From: Adineta ricciae
Lineage: Eukaryota > Rotifera > Eurotatoria > Adinetida > Adinetidae
Assembly (NCBI GenBank): GCA_905250025.1
Contig: CAJNOJ010000172.1
Location: 51,115 to 115,114 of the forward strand
Direction: 5' to 3'
Length of the DNA: 64,000 nt
Shown: one piece after another, positions 10,046-20,571 of the stretch
Numbering within the stretch: the stretch's first letter is position 1
Layout of the letters: each line of letters opens with the position of its first letter
Notes under the pieces: generated by a model
The model's database searches: none
What the model was told of the DNA's origin: nothing
Seen by the model: only the letters and a program-made list of their open reading frames with translations
Made by a program: the position numbers and the translations under genes

Positions 10046-10333
10046 AACCAAACCCAGGTCGATCATTCCGGCGACTGCATCCGTTGAAATCTGAGCCAAT
10101 TCCGGCACAGTTTTCGCCGATTCCTGCAGGTTCCTTGCCGCCGGATTCCGGCCGGAATTGCACAGGAAATATCCGATCAGTTCCTGATCGTTTCCAGCTC
10201 GAAGTTTGCAGGAAACGGTCAGGAAATGACTGGAACCTACGTTTGAACTTCCGCCCGGAATCCGGCGTCAAGGAAATGGTCGGAAAACTATCCTAACCGG
10301 CCGGAACTGATCGTGCCACAATAACCTGGGCTC
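10046..10333. mobile_element. GC-rich insertion with CCCAGGT ends
   Basis: A block of about 285 bp, far richer in GC than its flanks and full of CCGGAAT/ATTCCGG words. The left end reads AACCCAGGTC and the right end AACCTGGGC, forming short inverted termini. A short block at 61907-61990 ends with the same GACCTGGGTT motif, so they may be one family. No convincing ORF; the frames that are open merely reflect the GC-rich repeats. Class is not identified. Confidence 0.45.
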
Positions 10334-10394
10334 TCCTCCACCATGAAAATTATAGAGAGCTATACAATCGTATTTTTGTGGGCTAAAAAGTCTT

Positions 10395-10940
10395 GTTAGA
10401 GAAGACTGTCCCCATCAACACATATCTCATTGTTAGCGTCACGGGTTGTTACTACACGACGCTATCGTTTCACATATCTATGTACATATACATAGATATG
10501 TTTATGTTTCTTTACGTTCGTCTCTTTTCTTCCTCTCTTCACATTCCTTTCTGTCGTGATACACATTTTCTTTTCTTTCCTATGGAATGTGTTTCTTCTC
10601 TTGATCATCACGTCCTCATGATGATCTTTCTTTGATGTCTTTCCGTCATTTTTTGTGGTAGTTAGACCACGCTGTTATTTTTCAGCTGTCGTTTTTCTCT
10701 ATTTGTTGCTCTATATATAGAGTTGTTTCTTTTCATTTTTGCATGATTCTCTTTATTCACTTGTTTTGTCCTTCTCTGGCCCGAATAAACGTGGTTGCCA
10801 TCTCACATCTTTCACTGGGTACGATAAGATTGATTTCTTTTTCGAGATCCATAGATCATTTGCGATCCAGGATTCATTATTGATTGTGATAGGTACACAC
10901 ACCTTTTCGAGACTATAGGATTTTCGCATCCCCTACATCT
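10395..10940 (+). other. Possible solo LTR or other Pol II unit; no gene
   Basis: The stretch has a TATA-like palindrome CTCTATATATAGAG (10709-10722) and AATAAA 62 bp downstream (10784-10789), an LTR-like spacing. It could begin with TGTTAG (about 10395 or 10434) and end with CCCCTACA (about 10940). No matching second LTR and no clear target duplication are visible, so this is tentative. It includes a 12-bp-arm palindrome at 10472-10501. The rest up to 11381 is AT-rich upstream DNA of the VIT gene, similar in part to 4650-4770. Confidence 0.3.
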
Positions 10941-11381
10941 AGAACCTCACATAATTTTATTCCAAATTAAATTCTGAATATTTTAGTGCATAAATTTCCA
11001 GAAAAATTATTGTGATGCCAAAGTGCATTAACGGGACCAAAACCCGTATATAAAGTATGAGTCATCTATAGTCTGATAGTATACCATATTACATTTTCTA
11101 GCAAAAAACTTTCTATAAGTCATGATGAAAATTTCTATTGGATAAAATACTCTTTATTCTCTTCCTTTCTTTCTGTGTATCATGTTTTGCTTAAACCAGT
11201 TATCGTAATATTTTCTTATCTTTTGACTATGTCTGGATTGCATCGTGAATATTCTTTGATTCATCACTTGCAGATTTGTCAACGATGACTCATTGGGAAA
11301 TTTCACCAAGTTTGCCTCATTACATATAAATGCTGAAGCAAAAAAGTTATTGATTCATTTGATATTATTGCATGAACAACG

Positions 11382-13517
11382 ATGTTGCGAATCCAAAGTC
11401 GTTTAGAGAAAACACAAAGCTCTTCGGATCAAGCGAAATGCGTTCCGTTGAAATCGGTTCGTGTCGAAGGAAAGATTTCTTCGTTTGCCGCTGATGTAAC
11501 AATTAAACAAATCTTTCATAATGATGAGAAAACTCAGATTGAAGCTGTTTATTGTTTTCCAATTGAAGAACAAGCTGCAATTTACAAATTCATTGCACAA
11601 ATTGATGATCGACAGATAGAAGCTGAATTAAAAGAAAAAAAACAAGCACAACAAGATTACAATAATGCTCTTCAACAAGGACATGGTGCATATCTACTCG
11701 AACAAAATGAACAGTCACAAGATAATTTCATTATTAATATCGGTGCACTTTTACCTGGAAAAGAATGTCATATAACAATCTCATATGTTACTGAATTATA
11801 TCTGATTGATAACGGAAACAAAATTCATTTTGTTATTCCAACAACAATCGCACCACGAGACAAGCCATCACAAGGTGGAATTTCATCACCAGCTCGAACA
11901 AATTCTGAATATGTACAAACAACACCATATACAATTGATTTTCAATGTCAAATTGATAAAACAANAATAATCTCGAAATTACAAATAAATTTGTATTTAT
12001 TGTTGATTGTAGTGGATCAATGCAAGATGAGAATAAAATTGGTTATGCTCGACAATCAATGGTACTTTTTCTTAAAAGTCTCCCATTAAATTCATATTTT
12101 AATATTATTCGATTTGGATCGAGTTACAAACCATTATTTGATCAAGCAACTGTTGTTTATAATGAAGAGAATTCGAAAAAAGCAGAAAAGCTAGTAGAGA
12201 ATATGCAAGCTGATTTAGGTGGAACAGAATTAGTAAGTGAAAAAAAATGAAATTTATTTTTTAAATCTAAAAATTTACTTTTATTTAGTTAAATCCAATG
12301 AAATGGCTTGAAGAACATCCAGCACAAGAAGGTCGTTCACGACAAATCTTTCTTTTAACTGATGGTGAAATTTCTAATGTTGATGAAGTTTTGAATTTAT
12401 GTCGTTCAATGTCGAAATCATCACGAATATTCTCATTTGGTTTAGGTCAATCACCAAGTCGTTCATTAGTCAAAGGTTTAGCACGTTCAACGAATGGTCG
12501 TTTTTGTTTTATTCCACCATCAACGAAAGTTGATACATATGTTGGACAACAATTAGAAAAAGCTCTTCAACCATCGATCACAAACCTTGAAATCAAATGG
12601 AATTTACCCATCGAAATCGCGACTGCACCAAAAGTTCTCCCACCTGTTTATGCAAATGATCGTTTAATTATTTATGGATTAATCAATGATCCAACAATCG
12701 TATTTGATCATCAGATTCGAATTGAATTATTTAATAATCAACAAAAATTAAGTGAAGCAACAATAACTCAAATTCCAGCGATTATTCAAAATCAAACAAT
12801 AAGTCGTTTAGCTGGGAAAGCTTTGATACTCGAATTACAACACTCTAAATTACCATCAATCCCAAAAGGATCAAGACAAACAAGATTTCGAGAATTAAAT
12901 CAACAATCAATTGACAAACAACAAGAAGAACAGAGAGAACGTATTATCAATTTATCATTAAAATATCAAATTCTTAGTCCACATACTTCATTTATTGGAA
13001 TTGAAAAACGTTTAAACGGAAATAATGAACAAATGGTTTTACGCGAAGTTCCGATTCAACTTTCAGCTGATGATCAACATTTAGTTAAAATAGCTCCAAC
13101 AAACGGTGCGTTTATGCAATGCGCACTTCCTATGGGTGCATCCGTATTCGATGTGTTCAACAGCAGGGCTTCTTTGAATCCTTGCTACGATAGCACTCCT
13201 CTTCACCATCATTCGATGTTATCCCCTTGTTTTTCTTATCCTGTTTCACAGTGTTGTGTTTCTCCTTTACTATCTGATGTTAGTCGGTTGCATTACGCTA
13301 AGCGAAAAGCATGCGCGTACGATGAATTTGAAATAGACGAGAAGTCCGAAGAAAAATTTCCAAACGATGACGAAAACATTGTTCGTTATTTAATCGATAA
13401 ACAAAATTTCGATGGCCTTTGGAATTTGGATTCAGAAATCATTGAAAAATTAACTGGAAAACCATTAAAACAATTTCAATATTCTCTCGATGACAAATTA
13501 ATTGTTTCAATTATAAT
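11382..13517 (+). CDS. VIT + von Willebrand A domain protein (VWA5A/ITIH-like), interrupted by assembly gaps
   Basis: Pieces 11382-11964, (N at 11965), 11966-12232 and 12289-13517, the last two joined by a 56-nt phase-0 intron. Residues about 15-130 are a VIT domain (PLKSVRVEGKISSFAADVTI, YCFPIEEQAAIYKF, ELKEKKQA). After the gap the VWA domain starts at FVFIVDCSGSMQ; DxSxS is the metal-binding MIDAS motif, and LTDGEISN is its later Asp loop. The C terminus (LIDKQNFDGLWNLDSEII) resembles the tail of VWA5A/PARP4-type proteins. About 100 residues between VIT and VWA are missing at the single N, and the 3' end is lost at 13518-13521. Family members are secreted or cytosolic; no signal peptide is seen. 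A broken relative lies at 4640-5290. Confidence 0.85.
11965..11965. other. Collapsed assembly gap inside VIT/VWA gene
   Basis: A single N; the reading frame changes across it and a domain linker is missing, so the real gap is probably a few hundred bases. Confidence 0.8.
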
Positions 13518-13521
13518 NNNN
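13518..13521. other. Assembly gap joining VIT/VWA gene to glycogenin copy A
   Basis: Four Ns. Left of them the plus-strand VIT/VWA gene is cut; right of them minus-strand glycogenin coding sequence begins mid-exon. The join is therefore not a natural gene boundary. Confidence 0.8.
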
Positions 13522-13862
13522 TATTGTTCTAATAACCAACAATTAATTTTTGTAAATGTTATTCCAAGTTCTGGTCGAGATAATAAAGTTAAATGTTCCA
13601 CATCATTCGAATTTAATTCTTCAACAATTACTAATTCATCGAAACTTGTTTCTAATGTTTGTCTAAACAAAATCTTTAGTTTTTGTTATTTTTTAACAAT
13701 CTTTTAAACAACTTACTTGATTAAATCAGATAAATGATTTGATATAAGTACAACTAGTTTTGCACTTGTTCCAACTTTTCGAATAGATTCAGCAAGTACA
13801 AGTGCTCCAAGAGCATAAGAATCATTTGTGGCTAATGTGACGAATGCATTCGACGATGACAT
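13522..13862 (-). CDS. GYG1: Glycogenin, N-terminal fragment (copy A)
   Basis: Minus-strand exon 1 13717-13862 and partial exon 2 13522-13662, joined by a 54-nt intron (AA|A). The start reads FVTLATNDSYALGALVLAESI, then LVVLISNHLSDLI, and exon 2 has FDELVIVEEL, LTLLSRPELG and FTKINCW, the characteristic N-terminal region of GT8 glycogenin. Glycogenin primes glycogen synthesis by self-glucosylation at a Tyr. The DxD motif and acceptor Tyr lie beyond the gap. It is head-to-head with the ECI2 copy at 16446. Confidence 0.85.
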
Positions 13863-16445
13863 CTTATTTGTTGAACTTCAAATAATATCAAAAGAGAAAA
13901 CAAAAGAAATGTTTCGATACTTAAAAACACACTGCACTATTTAAATCAATTCTTATCATCGACTGTTCCTTTGTATCATCACGCTGTGAGTGCATGCTTT
14001 ACCTTCTCTTTCAAAAATATTTTTTCAATAAAACTGACCTCACTGCCCTTTACTTTGATCTTTGTCAAACTAATCTTTTTTTTTCAAAAAATGTCTTTTC
14101 GAAGGAAAAAATCGAAAGATATTTGTTTTATCAACATTGTCGTTAAATAAATGAAGAGAAGAATGAACGAAGATAGGATGATGAATCGTAAAACTGAATA
14201 GACAGAAAAGACAATATATTCGTTTTCTTAGTGAAGAAAATTAACAAGGAACAACGAAATCTTTTGATCTCTATTTCCGAAGAATCCTTTCGTTTTATGA
14301 CAACATCTCGTCTGAACGGTCAGCGAAGATTATTCAGAAATCAGAACTAATTCATTATTATCTTTAATAAAAAGTTTTCGTTGTATAGAGGTCGCCACAA
14401 ATAGAAAAAAATTTCACTTATTATAGTTCTACAAATAGCAATACTATGACAAAGTTCTTCTATATCAAAAATATCTATCGTGGTTTAATATCTGATTTTG
14501 TCCCATTAGTAATTTTAAGAATCTGACTAACTGATTTTTCAGATTCTCCCAGTTGATTCAAACACGGGTCGTTGATGCAATTGGTACTTCTGTTGTACAT
14601 ATGAAGAAAAATTATGTGTTTGAACGATATCGATAGGGTATTGACCAACATAACTAAAAATATCCAAATGATAGTTGTCAATAGAAGAAAAAGTGAAAAC
14701 ACATTTAGGGATTAACTACTATCATCAAGTGTTGTTTTTGATAACAGAGTTTTATTACGTATTTTCGGTTAATTAAGAATCTGCTCGTTTAATACAATTC
14801 GAAAAAAAATTGATGAATTCTTTTTCTTTCATCAACGCTTTAGAGTTGAGAAATATTTGTATTTCTTGATCTATTAGCGATACTGTCATAGTATTTCCAT
14901 TAACTTATGAATCTATATGTCTAGATTGCGATGAAATTACAATGTAGCCGTTTAAACGATTTCTCAACTAATTCAGCGACTGAAACAATTTGATCAAACA
15001 TTTAACGAAAAGGTTACCTATAAACAACCAAATACATCTCTTTGCTGCTTGAGCTGCGAATCTGCTGATTCACCTTAGTTCAATTTGTAATGAAAAGGTA
15101 TGACAATATGAATGATCTTTATAGTATTATCTTATCAGAATAGTTGAAACAGTGCATTTAGAAAAAACCGATCTTCTACAGAGAAACAAGTTTTCATAAG
15201 GTATTTTTATTTTTATGCAGCTCATTATCTAAATTTCAAACTATATTTACTCACTATTCACCATTACTATATTCATTAACAACGAGATTGTGTTATTGAA
15301 ATGAAATCAGCTATAGTAATCGTCAATGAGAATAGTAAAAAAGATCGATCTATCTGAGGATGAACGATGCTTTGAACCTCTCATTTTTAAATTTTTCCAT
15401 TTTTCCTTATTTTATTTTCTGTTTTTCAATACATTTATCTTTTCTTCTTAATAAAAAGATATGTTTTGATTGAAATGAATTGACTTCTAACAAACTATCA
15501 TTTACTTGATAAAACAAAATACAAATGACCAATAGAAATATAATTCATATCGCACATCATTCACAGTTCAATATTGTTTAATTAAAGAGATAAAAAGAAT
15601 GTTTCTGGTCATTATCTTAAGATGGATTACAACTTTTTCATCTAGAATCTTTATCTGTCATGAGACTAATTAAAGTATTTCATAATTTATCTGATTGTTT
15701 GATTTATACGAAATGATATGAGAATTTATTTGTTTTTCATTATCACACAGATCAACTTTCAAGTGAGAAAAAAAGTGTCGCAGATCAAAATTCTTTCTTT
15801 TTCTCTAATAAATTTTTCTATGCAAGACAATCGAGATTTGTTATACTACAATCAATCGTAATATCATTCATCGATTTATCAGAAATACATTAAAATCAAA
15901 GTTAAATATCAAAATTGGTTCTTTATAATAAAAGAAAGTTTTCCAATGTATTATTTGATTAATTTCAATTTGAATAACTATATATGATCATCATTCTGTA
16001 GATGTCAGTAACTATAGGAGACGTATGATGATCTTTGATTTTTATTTGTTATACAGATAAAACCAATGATAAAATAATTTGTTTTTTTTTCGCATTCGTG
16101 AAGAAATACGAAAGTCAATTCAGTATTGTCTACGGACCTTGAACTTTCAAGGATGTTTTTCTTTATGTTTTATTTTAAATGATCGATTTTGAAATATGTT
16201 AATTAAATATAACGAGATGAAGAAGATCTATTCATAAGTTTATTTTAGTAAACTTTAAATGCAAATAATAAAAGAAGAATTTAAAAAAACAACTTTCGTA
16301 AAGATTTATTTTCATTTTTGAAGAAAACATTTGAAATTAATTTGATTGAAAATCGAATATTTGAATGTAAAAGATCAATTTTTGTTCTTTAAATAAGAAA
16401 TGTTAAAAAGATAACCTTTTACATCTAATATTCTTTCGTTTAGAT
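13863..16445. other. Intergenic region A between glycogenin and ECI2
   Basis: About 2.6 kb of AT-rich DNA with no supported gene; it must hold the two divergent promoters. It aligns along most of its length with 17012-19265, with extra blocks here (e.g. around 14540-14760 and 15880-16000) that the other copy lacks. Confidence 0.65.
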
Positions 16446-16708
16446 ATGAAATCTTCTCTAAGACTTTTTCAACGATCAATTGTCAATAATTTAATTCATC
16501 GTTATGCATCAACAGAAGGAAACATTTCTACTGATTTCAACAAAGCTAAATCACGTTTAGAATCTTCATCAATTGAAGTTGAAAATGAAACAAAATTAAA
16601 ACTCTATTCTTTATATAAACAATCAACAATTGGTGTTTGTAAAACAGGAAAACCCGGTTTAACCGATTTTGTTGGTCGTGCAAAATGGACAGCTTGGTCA
16701 AATTTAGG
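16446..16708 (+). CDS. ECI2-like protein, 5' fragment (copy A)
   Basis: The first 87 codons of the same gene as 19266-20500, with about 4% base differences by eye. It covers the mitochondrial-type leader and most of the acyl-CoA-binding domain ([27 protein letters not shown]), then stops at N16709. After the N the sequence jumps to minus-strand glycogenin. Treat it as an incomplete allelic copy, not a separate short gene. Confidence 0.8.
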
Positions 16709-16709
16709 N
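16709..16709. other. Collapsed assembly gap between duplicated blocks
   Basis: A single N at the exact point where copy A of the glycogenin/ECI2 pair is cut and copy B begins. Confidence 0.8.
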
Positions 16710-17011
16710 CCAAGTTCTGGTCGAGATAATAAAGTTAAATGTTCCACATCATTCGAATTTAATTCTTCAACAATTACTAATTCATCGAAACTTGTTTCTA
16801 ATGTTTGTCTAAACAAAATCTTTAGTTTTTTAAAAATTTCTTAACAAGATTTTTAAACAACTTACTTGATTAAATCAGATAAATGATTTGATATCAGTAC
16901 AACTAGTTTTGCACTTGTTCCAACTTTTCGAATAGATTCAGCAAGTACAAGTGCTCCAAGAGCATAAGAATCATTTGTGGCTAATGTGACGAATGCGTTC
17001 GACGATGACAT
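16710..17011 (-). CDS. GYG1: Glycogenin, N-terminal fragment (copy B)
   Basis: Exon 1 16866-17011 and partial exon 2 16710-16808, intron 57 nt. Nearly identical to copy A at 13522-13862, but cut earlier, after LSRPEL. Same family and role as copy A. It is divergent from the complete ECI2 gene at 19266, so this is the pair with the most natural-looking structure. Confidence 0.82.
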
Positions 17012-19265
17012 TTTATTTGTTGAACTTCAAATAATATTAAAAGAGAAAACAAAAGAAATGTTTCGATACTTAAACACACTGCGCTATTTAAATCAATTCT
17101 TATCATCGACTGTTCCTTTGTATCATCACGCTGTGAGTGCATGCTTTGCCTTCTCTTCTCTTTCAAAAATATTTTTTTCAATAAAACTGACCTCACTGCC
17201 CTTTACTTTGATCTTTGTCAAGCTAATCTTTTTTCAAAAAAATGTCTATTCGAAGGAAAAATCGGAAGATATGTGTTTTATCAACATTGTTGTTTAATAA
17301 ATGAAGAGAAGAATGAACGAAGATAGGATGATGAATCGTAAAACTGAATAGACAGAAAAGACAATATATTCGTTTTCTTAGTGAAGCGAGAATTGACAAG
17401 GAACAACGAAATCTTTTGATCTCTATTTCCGAAGAATTCTTTCCTTTTATGACAACATCTCGTCTGAACGATAAGCGAAGATTATTCAGAAATCAGAACT
17501 AATTGATTATTATCTTTAATAAAAAGTTTTCGTTGTATAGAGGTCGCTACAAATAGAAAACCGTTTCACTTATTAGTATAGTTCTACAAAAGCAATACTA
17601 CGACAAAGTTCTTCTGTATCAAAGATATCACTGTCGTGGTTTAAATCTGCTTTTGTCCCAATAGTAATTTTAAGAATCTGCTCGTTTTTAATATAATTCG
17701 AAAAAAATAGATGAATTCTTTTTCTTTAATCAACGAGCGATATTGTCTTAGTATTTTCATTAACTTATGAATCTATGTGTCTAGATTGCGATGAAATTAC
17801 AATGCAGTCATTTAGACGAAGACAATATGGGTACACATCTCACATAAGGGGAAGTTTAAATCATTTCTCTACTAATTCAGCGACTGGAACAACTTGATCA
17901 AACATTTAACGAAAAGATTGTCGAAATAACCAAATACAACTGTTTGCTCCATTACCTGCGAATCTGTCGACTCACTTTAGTCCAATTTGTAATGAAAAGT
18001 GATGACAATATGAATGATCTTCTTAATATTATGTGCATTTAGAAAAAACCGATCTTCTACAGAGAAACAAGTTTTCATAATGTATTTTTCCTTTTATGCA
18101 GCTCATTATCTAAATTTCAAACTATGCGTTTATTCAAAATTCACCATTGCTATTCATTAATAACGAGATTTTACCATTAAAATGATGTTAGCTATAGTAA
18201 TCGTCAATGAGAACAGTAAAAAGATCCATCTATCCGAGAATGAACGATGTTTCGAACTCCTCATTTTTGATTTCTTCCATTTTTCGTTATTTTTATATTT
18301 TCTGTTCTTTAGTACATTTATCCTTTCTTCTTCTAGTAATAAAAAGATATGTTTTGAACGAAATGAATCGACTTCTGACAAACTATCATTTACTTGATAA
18401 AACAAAAACACAAGTGACCAATTGAAATATTATTCACACTTCAATATTGTTTAATTAAAGAGATAAAAAGAATGTTTCTAGTCATTATTATCTTAAGATG
18501 GATGACAACTTTTGATCTAGAATCTTTATCTGTCATGAGACTAATTAAAGTATGTCATAATTTATCTGATTCTTTGATTTATGCGAAATGGTATGAGAAT
18601 TTATTTGTTTTTCATTATCACGCATATCAACTTTCAAGTGAGAAAAAAAGTGTCGCAGATCAAAATATTCTTTCTTCTTCTTTTTCTATGAAGGACTATA
18701 GAGACTTTTCATACTACAATCAATTGTAATATCATTCATCGATTTATGAGAAATACATTGAAATCTAACTTAAATAGTACTATTTTCAATTTGAATGATC
18801 ATCATTCTGTAGATGTCAGTAATTATAGGAGACGTACAACGATCTTTGATTTTTATTTGTTATATAGATAAAACCAATGATAAAATAATTTGTTTTTTTT
18901 TCGCATTCGTGAAGAGATACGAAAGTCAATTGAGTATTGTCTTTAGACCTTGAACTTCCAAGGATGTTTTTTTAATCTTTTATTTTAAATAATCGATTTT
19001 GAAATATGTTAATTAAATATAACGAGATGAAGAAGATTTTATTAAGAAGTTTATTTTCGTAAATTTTAAATGCAAAAATAATAAAAGAATAAAAAACTTT
19101 CGTAAAAATTTTGTTTTCATTCATTTGACGTTCATTTTTGAAGAAAACATCTGAAATGAATTTGATTGAAAGTCGAATATTCGAATGTAAAAGATCAATT
19201 TTTGTTATTTAAATAACAAATGCTAAAAAGATAACCTTTTTCATCTCATATTCTTTCGTTTAGAT
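17012..19265. other. Intergenic region B between glycogenin and ECI2
   Basis: About 2.25 kb, AT-rich and non-coding, aligned with 13863-16445 but with several deletions. Open frames here are short and not conserved between the two copies (frameshifts), which argues against hidden coding exons. Contains the divergent promoters. Confidence 0.65.
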
Positions 19266-20500
19266 ATGAAATCTTCTCTAAGACTTTTTCAACGATCAAT
19301 TGTCAATAATTTAATTCATCGTTATGCATCAACAGAAGGAACTATTTCTGCTGATTTCAACAAAGCCAAATCACGTTTAGAATCTTCATCAGTTGAAGTT
19401 GAAAATGAAACGAAATTAAAACTCTATGCTTTGTATAAACAATCAACAGTTGGTGTTTGTAAAACAGGAAAACCCGGTTTAACCGATTTTATTGGTCGTG
19501 CCAAATGGACAGCTTGGTCAAATTTAGGACAAATGTCTCAAGAAGAAGCACAGAAACAATATGTTCAAACAGTTGAACAAATTGTTTCTTCTTCAAAAGC
19601 CCAAAATGAAAAGGAATCAATGTCGAAAACTGATGATAAATCCAATTCATCCAGTTCTGAACATATTCAATTACTTAAGAAAAGTCCAACACATTGGGAA
19701 ATTGTTCTTAATCGACCGGAGAAATACAATGCGATTACTCGACCAATGTATGAAAAAATTATCGAAATTTTCGATCAAGCTGCAGAAGATAAAGAATTAG
19801 TTTTACTTTCAATCGCTGCAAAAGGAAAATTTTATTCATCAGGAACTGATTTAGCTGATTTTGCCAAAATGGCTGTAAGATTTTCTAAAAAGTCAATTGA
19901 AATATTTTCAATTTCATTTTTGTTCTTCAGACATCAACAACAACTGATTTAAAAGCATCTGTCGAACGTGGTCAAGCAATGTTAGAAACATTTATTGGCA
20001 AATTTATTGATTTTCCCAAAATTGTTATTGCGTTTATCAATGGTCCAGCTGTTGGAATATCTGTTTCAACTTTAGGTTTACTCGATGGTGTCTATGCTTC
20101 ATCATCTGCAACATTTTCTCTCCCATTTACTCGAACAGCTCAATCAGCTGAAGGTTGTTCATCATTAATTTTTCCCTCATTAATGGGCTCATTACATGCT
20201 AAAGATGTTCTTCTATTCGATCGTAAATTGACAGCAGAACAAGCTGAACAACGTGGTTTAGTTACACGTGTGATTAATGAAAAGAATTTTGAAGAAGAAA
20301 AAGACAAAATTTGTCAACATATTCTTTCATTACCAAAAGGAAGTCTTTTAACAAGTAAATTATTATTACAAAAATGGACAAAAGAAACACTTCATCGAGT
20401 CAATAAAGATGAAGTCGAAACATTGAAACAACGTTGGTTAACTGATGAATTTGTTCAAGCGATGATGGAATTTATGAGAGGAAGAAAAAAATCCAAATAA
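19266..20500 (+). CDS. ECI2: Enoyl-CoA delta isomerase 2 (ACBP + crotonase fusion)
   Basis: Exons 19266-19874 and 19931-20500, phase-0 intron of 56 nt; 392 aa, as in animal ECI2/PECI. Residues 1-25 are Arg/Ser-rich without acids and look like a mitochondrial leader. Residues about 30-110 form an acyl-CoA-binding domain. From about 140 a crotonase fold follows: VLNRPEKYNAITRPMYEKI, GKFYSSGTDLADF, INGPAVGISV and SAEGCSSLIFPSLMG, where the Glu matches the catalytic residue of the isomerase. ECI2 moves cis-3 or trans-3 double bonds to trans-2 in oxidation of unsaturated fatty acids, in mitochondria and/or peroxisomes. The C-terminal SK is a weak match to a PTS1. A cut copy lies at 16446. Confidence 0.92.
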
Positions 20501-20571
20501 AAATTTGACTTTTTTTTTTAAAAACACTTTGATTCTTTTTCTTTTTATTCTTTTTAGATCAATAAAAACGA

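Noticed and set aside
9993-10296. Overlapping open frames on both strands (Arg/Phe/Gly-rich)
   Set aside because: They arise from the GC-rich repeat words of the insertion; no start context or domain.
10393-10635. 80-aa plus-strand open frame
   Set aside because: Low-complexity Phe/Leu/Ser composition in a region that looks like an LTR or other non-coding DNA.
13522-13707. Plus-strand tail of the VIT/VWA frame after the Ns
   Set aside because: This is antisense to glycogenin exon 2; the fusion is created by the assembly gap.
16710-16844. Plus-strand tail of the short ECI2 copy after N16709
   Set aside because: Again antisense glycogenin sequence joined across a gap, not a real C terminus.
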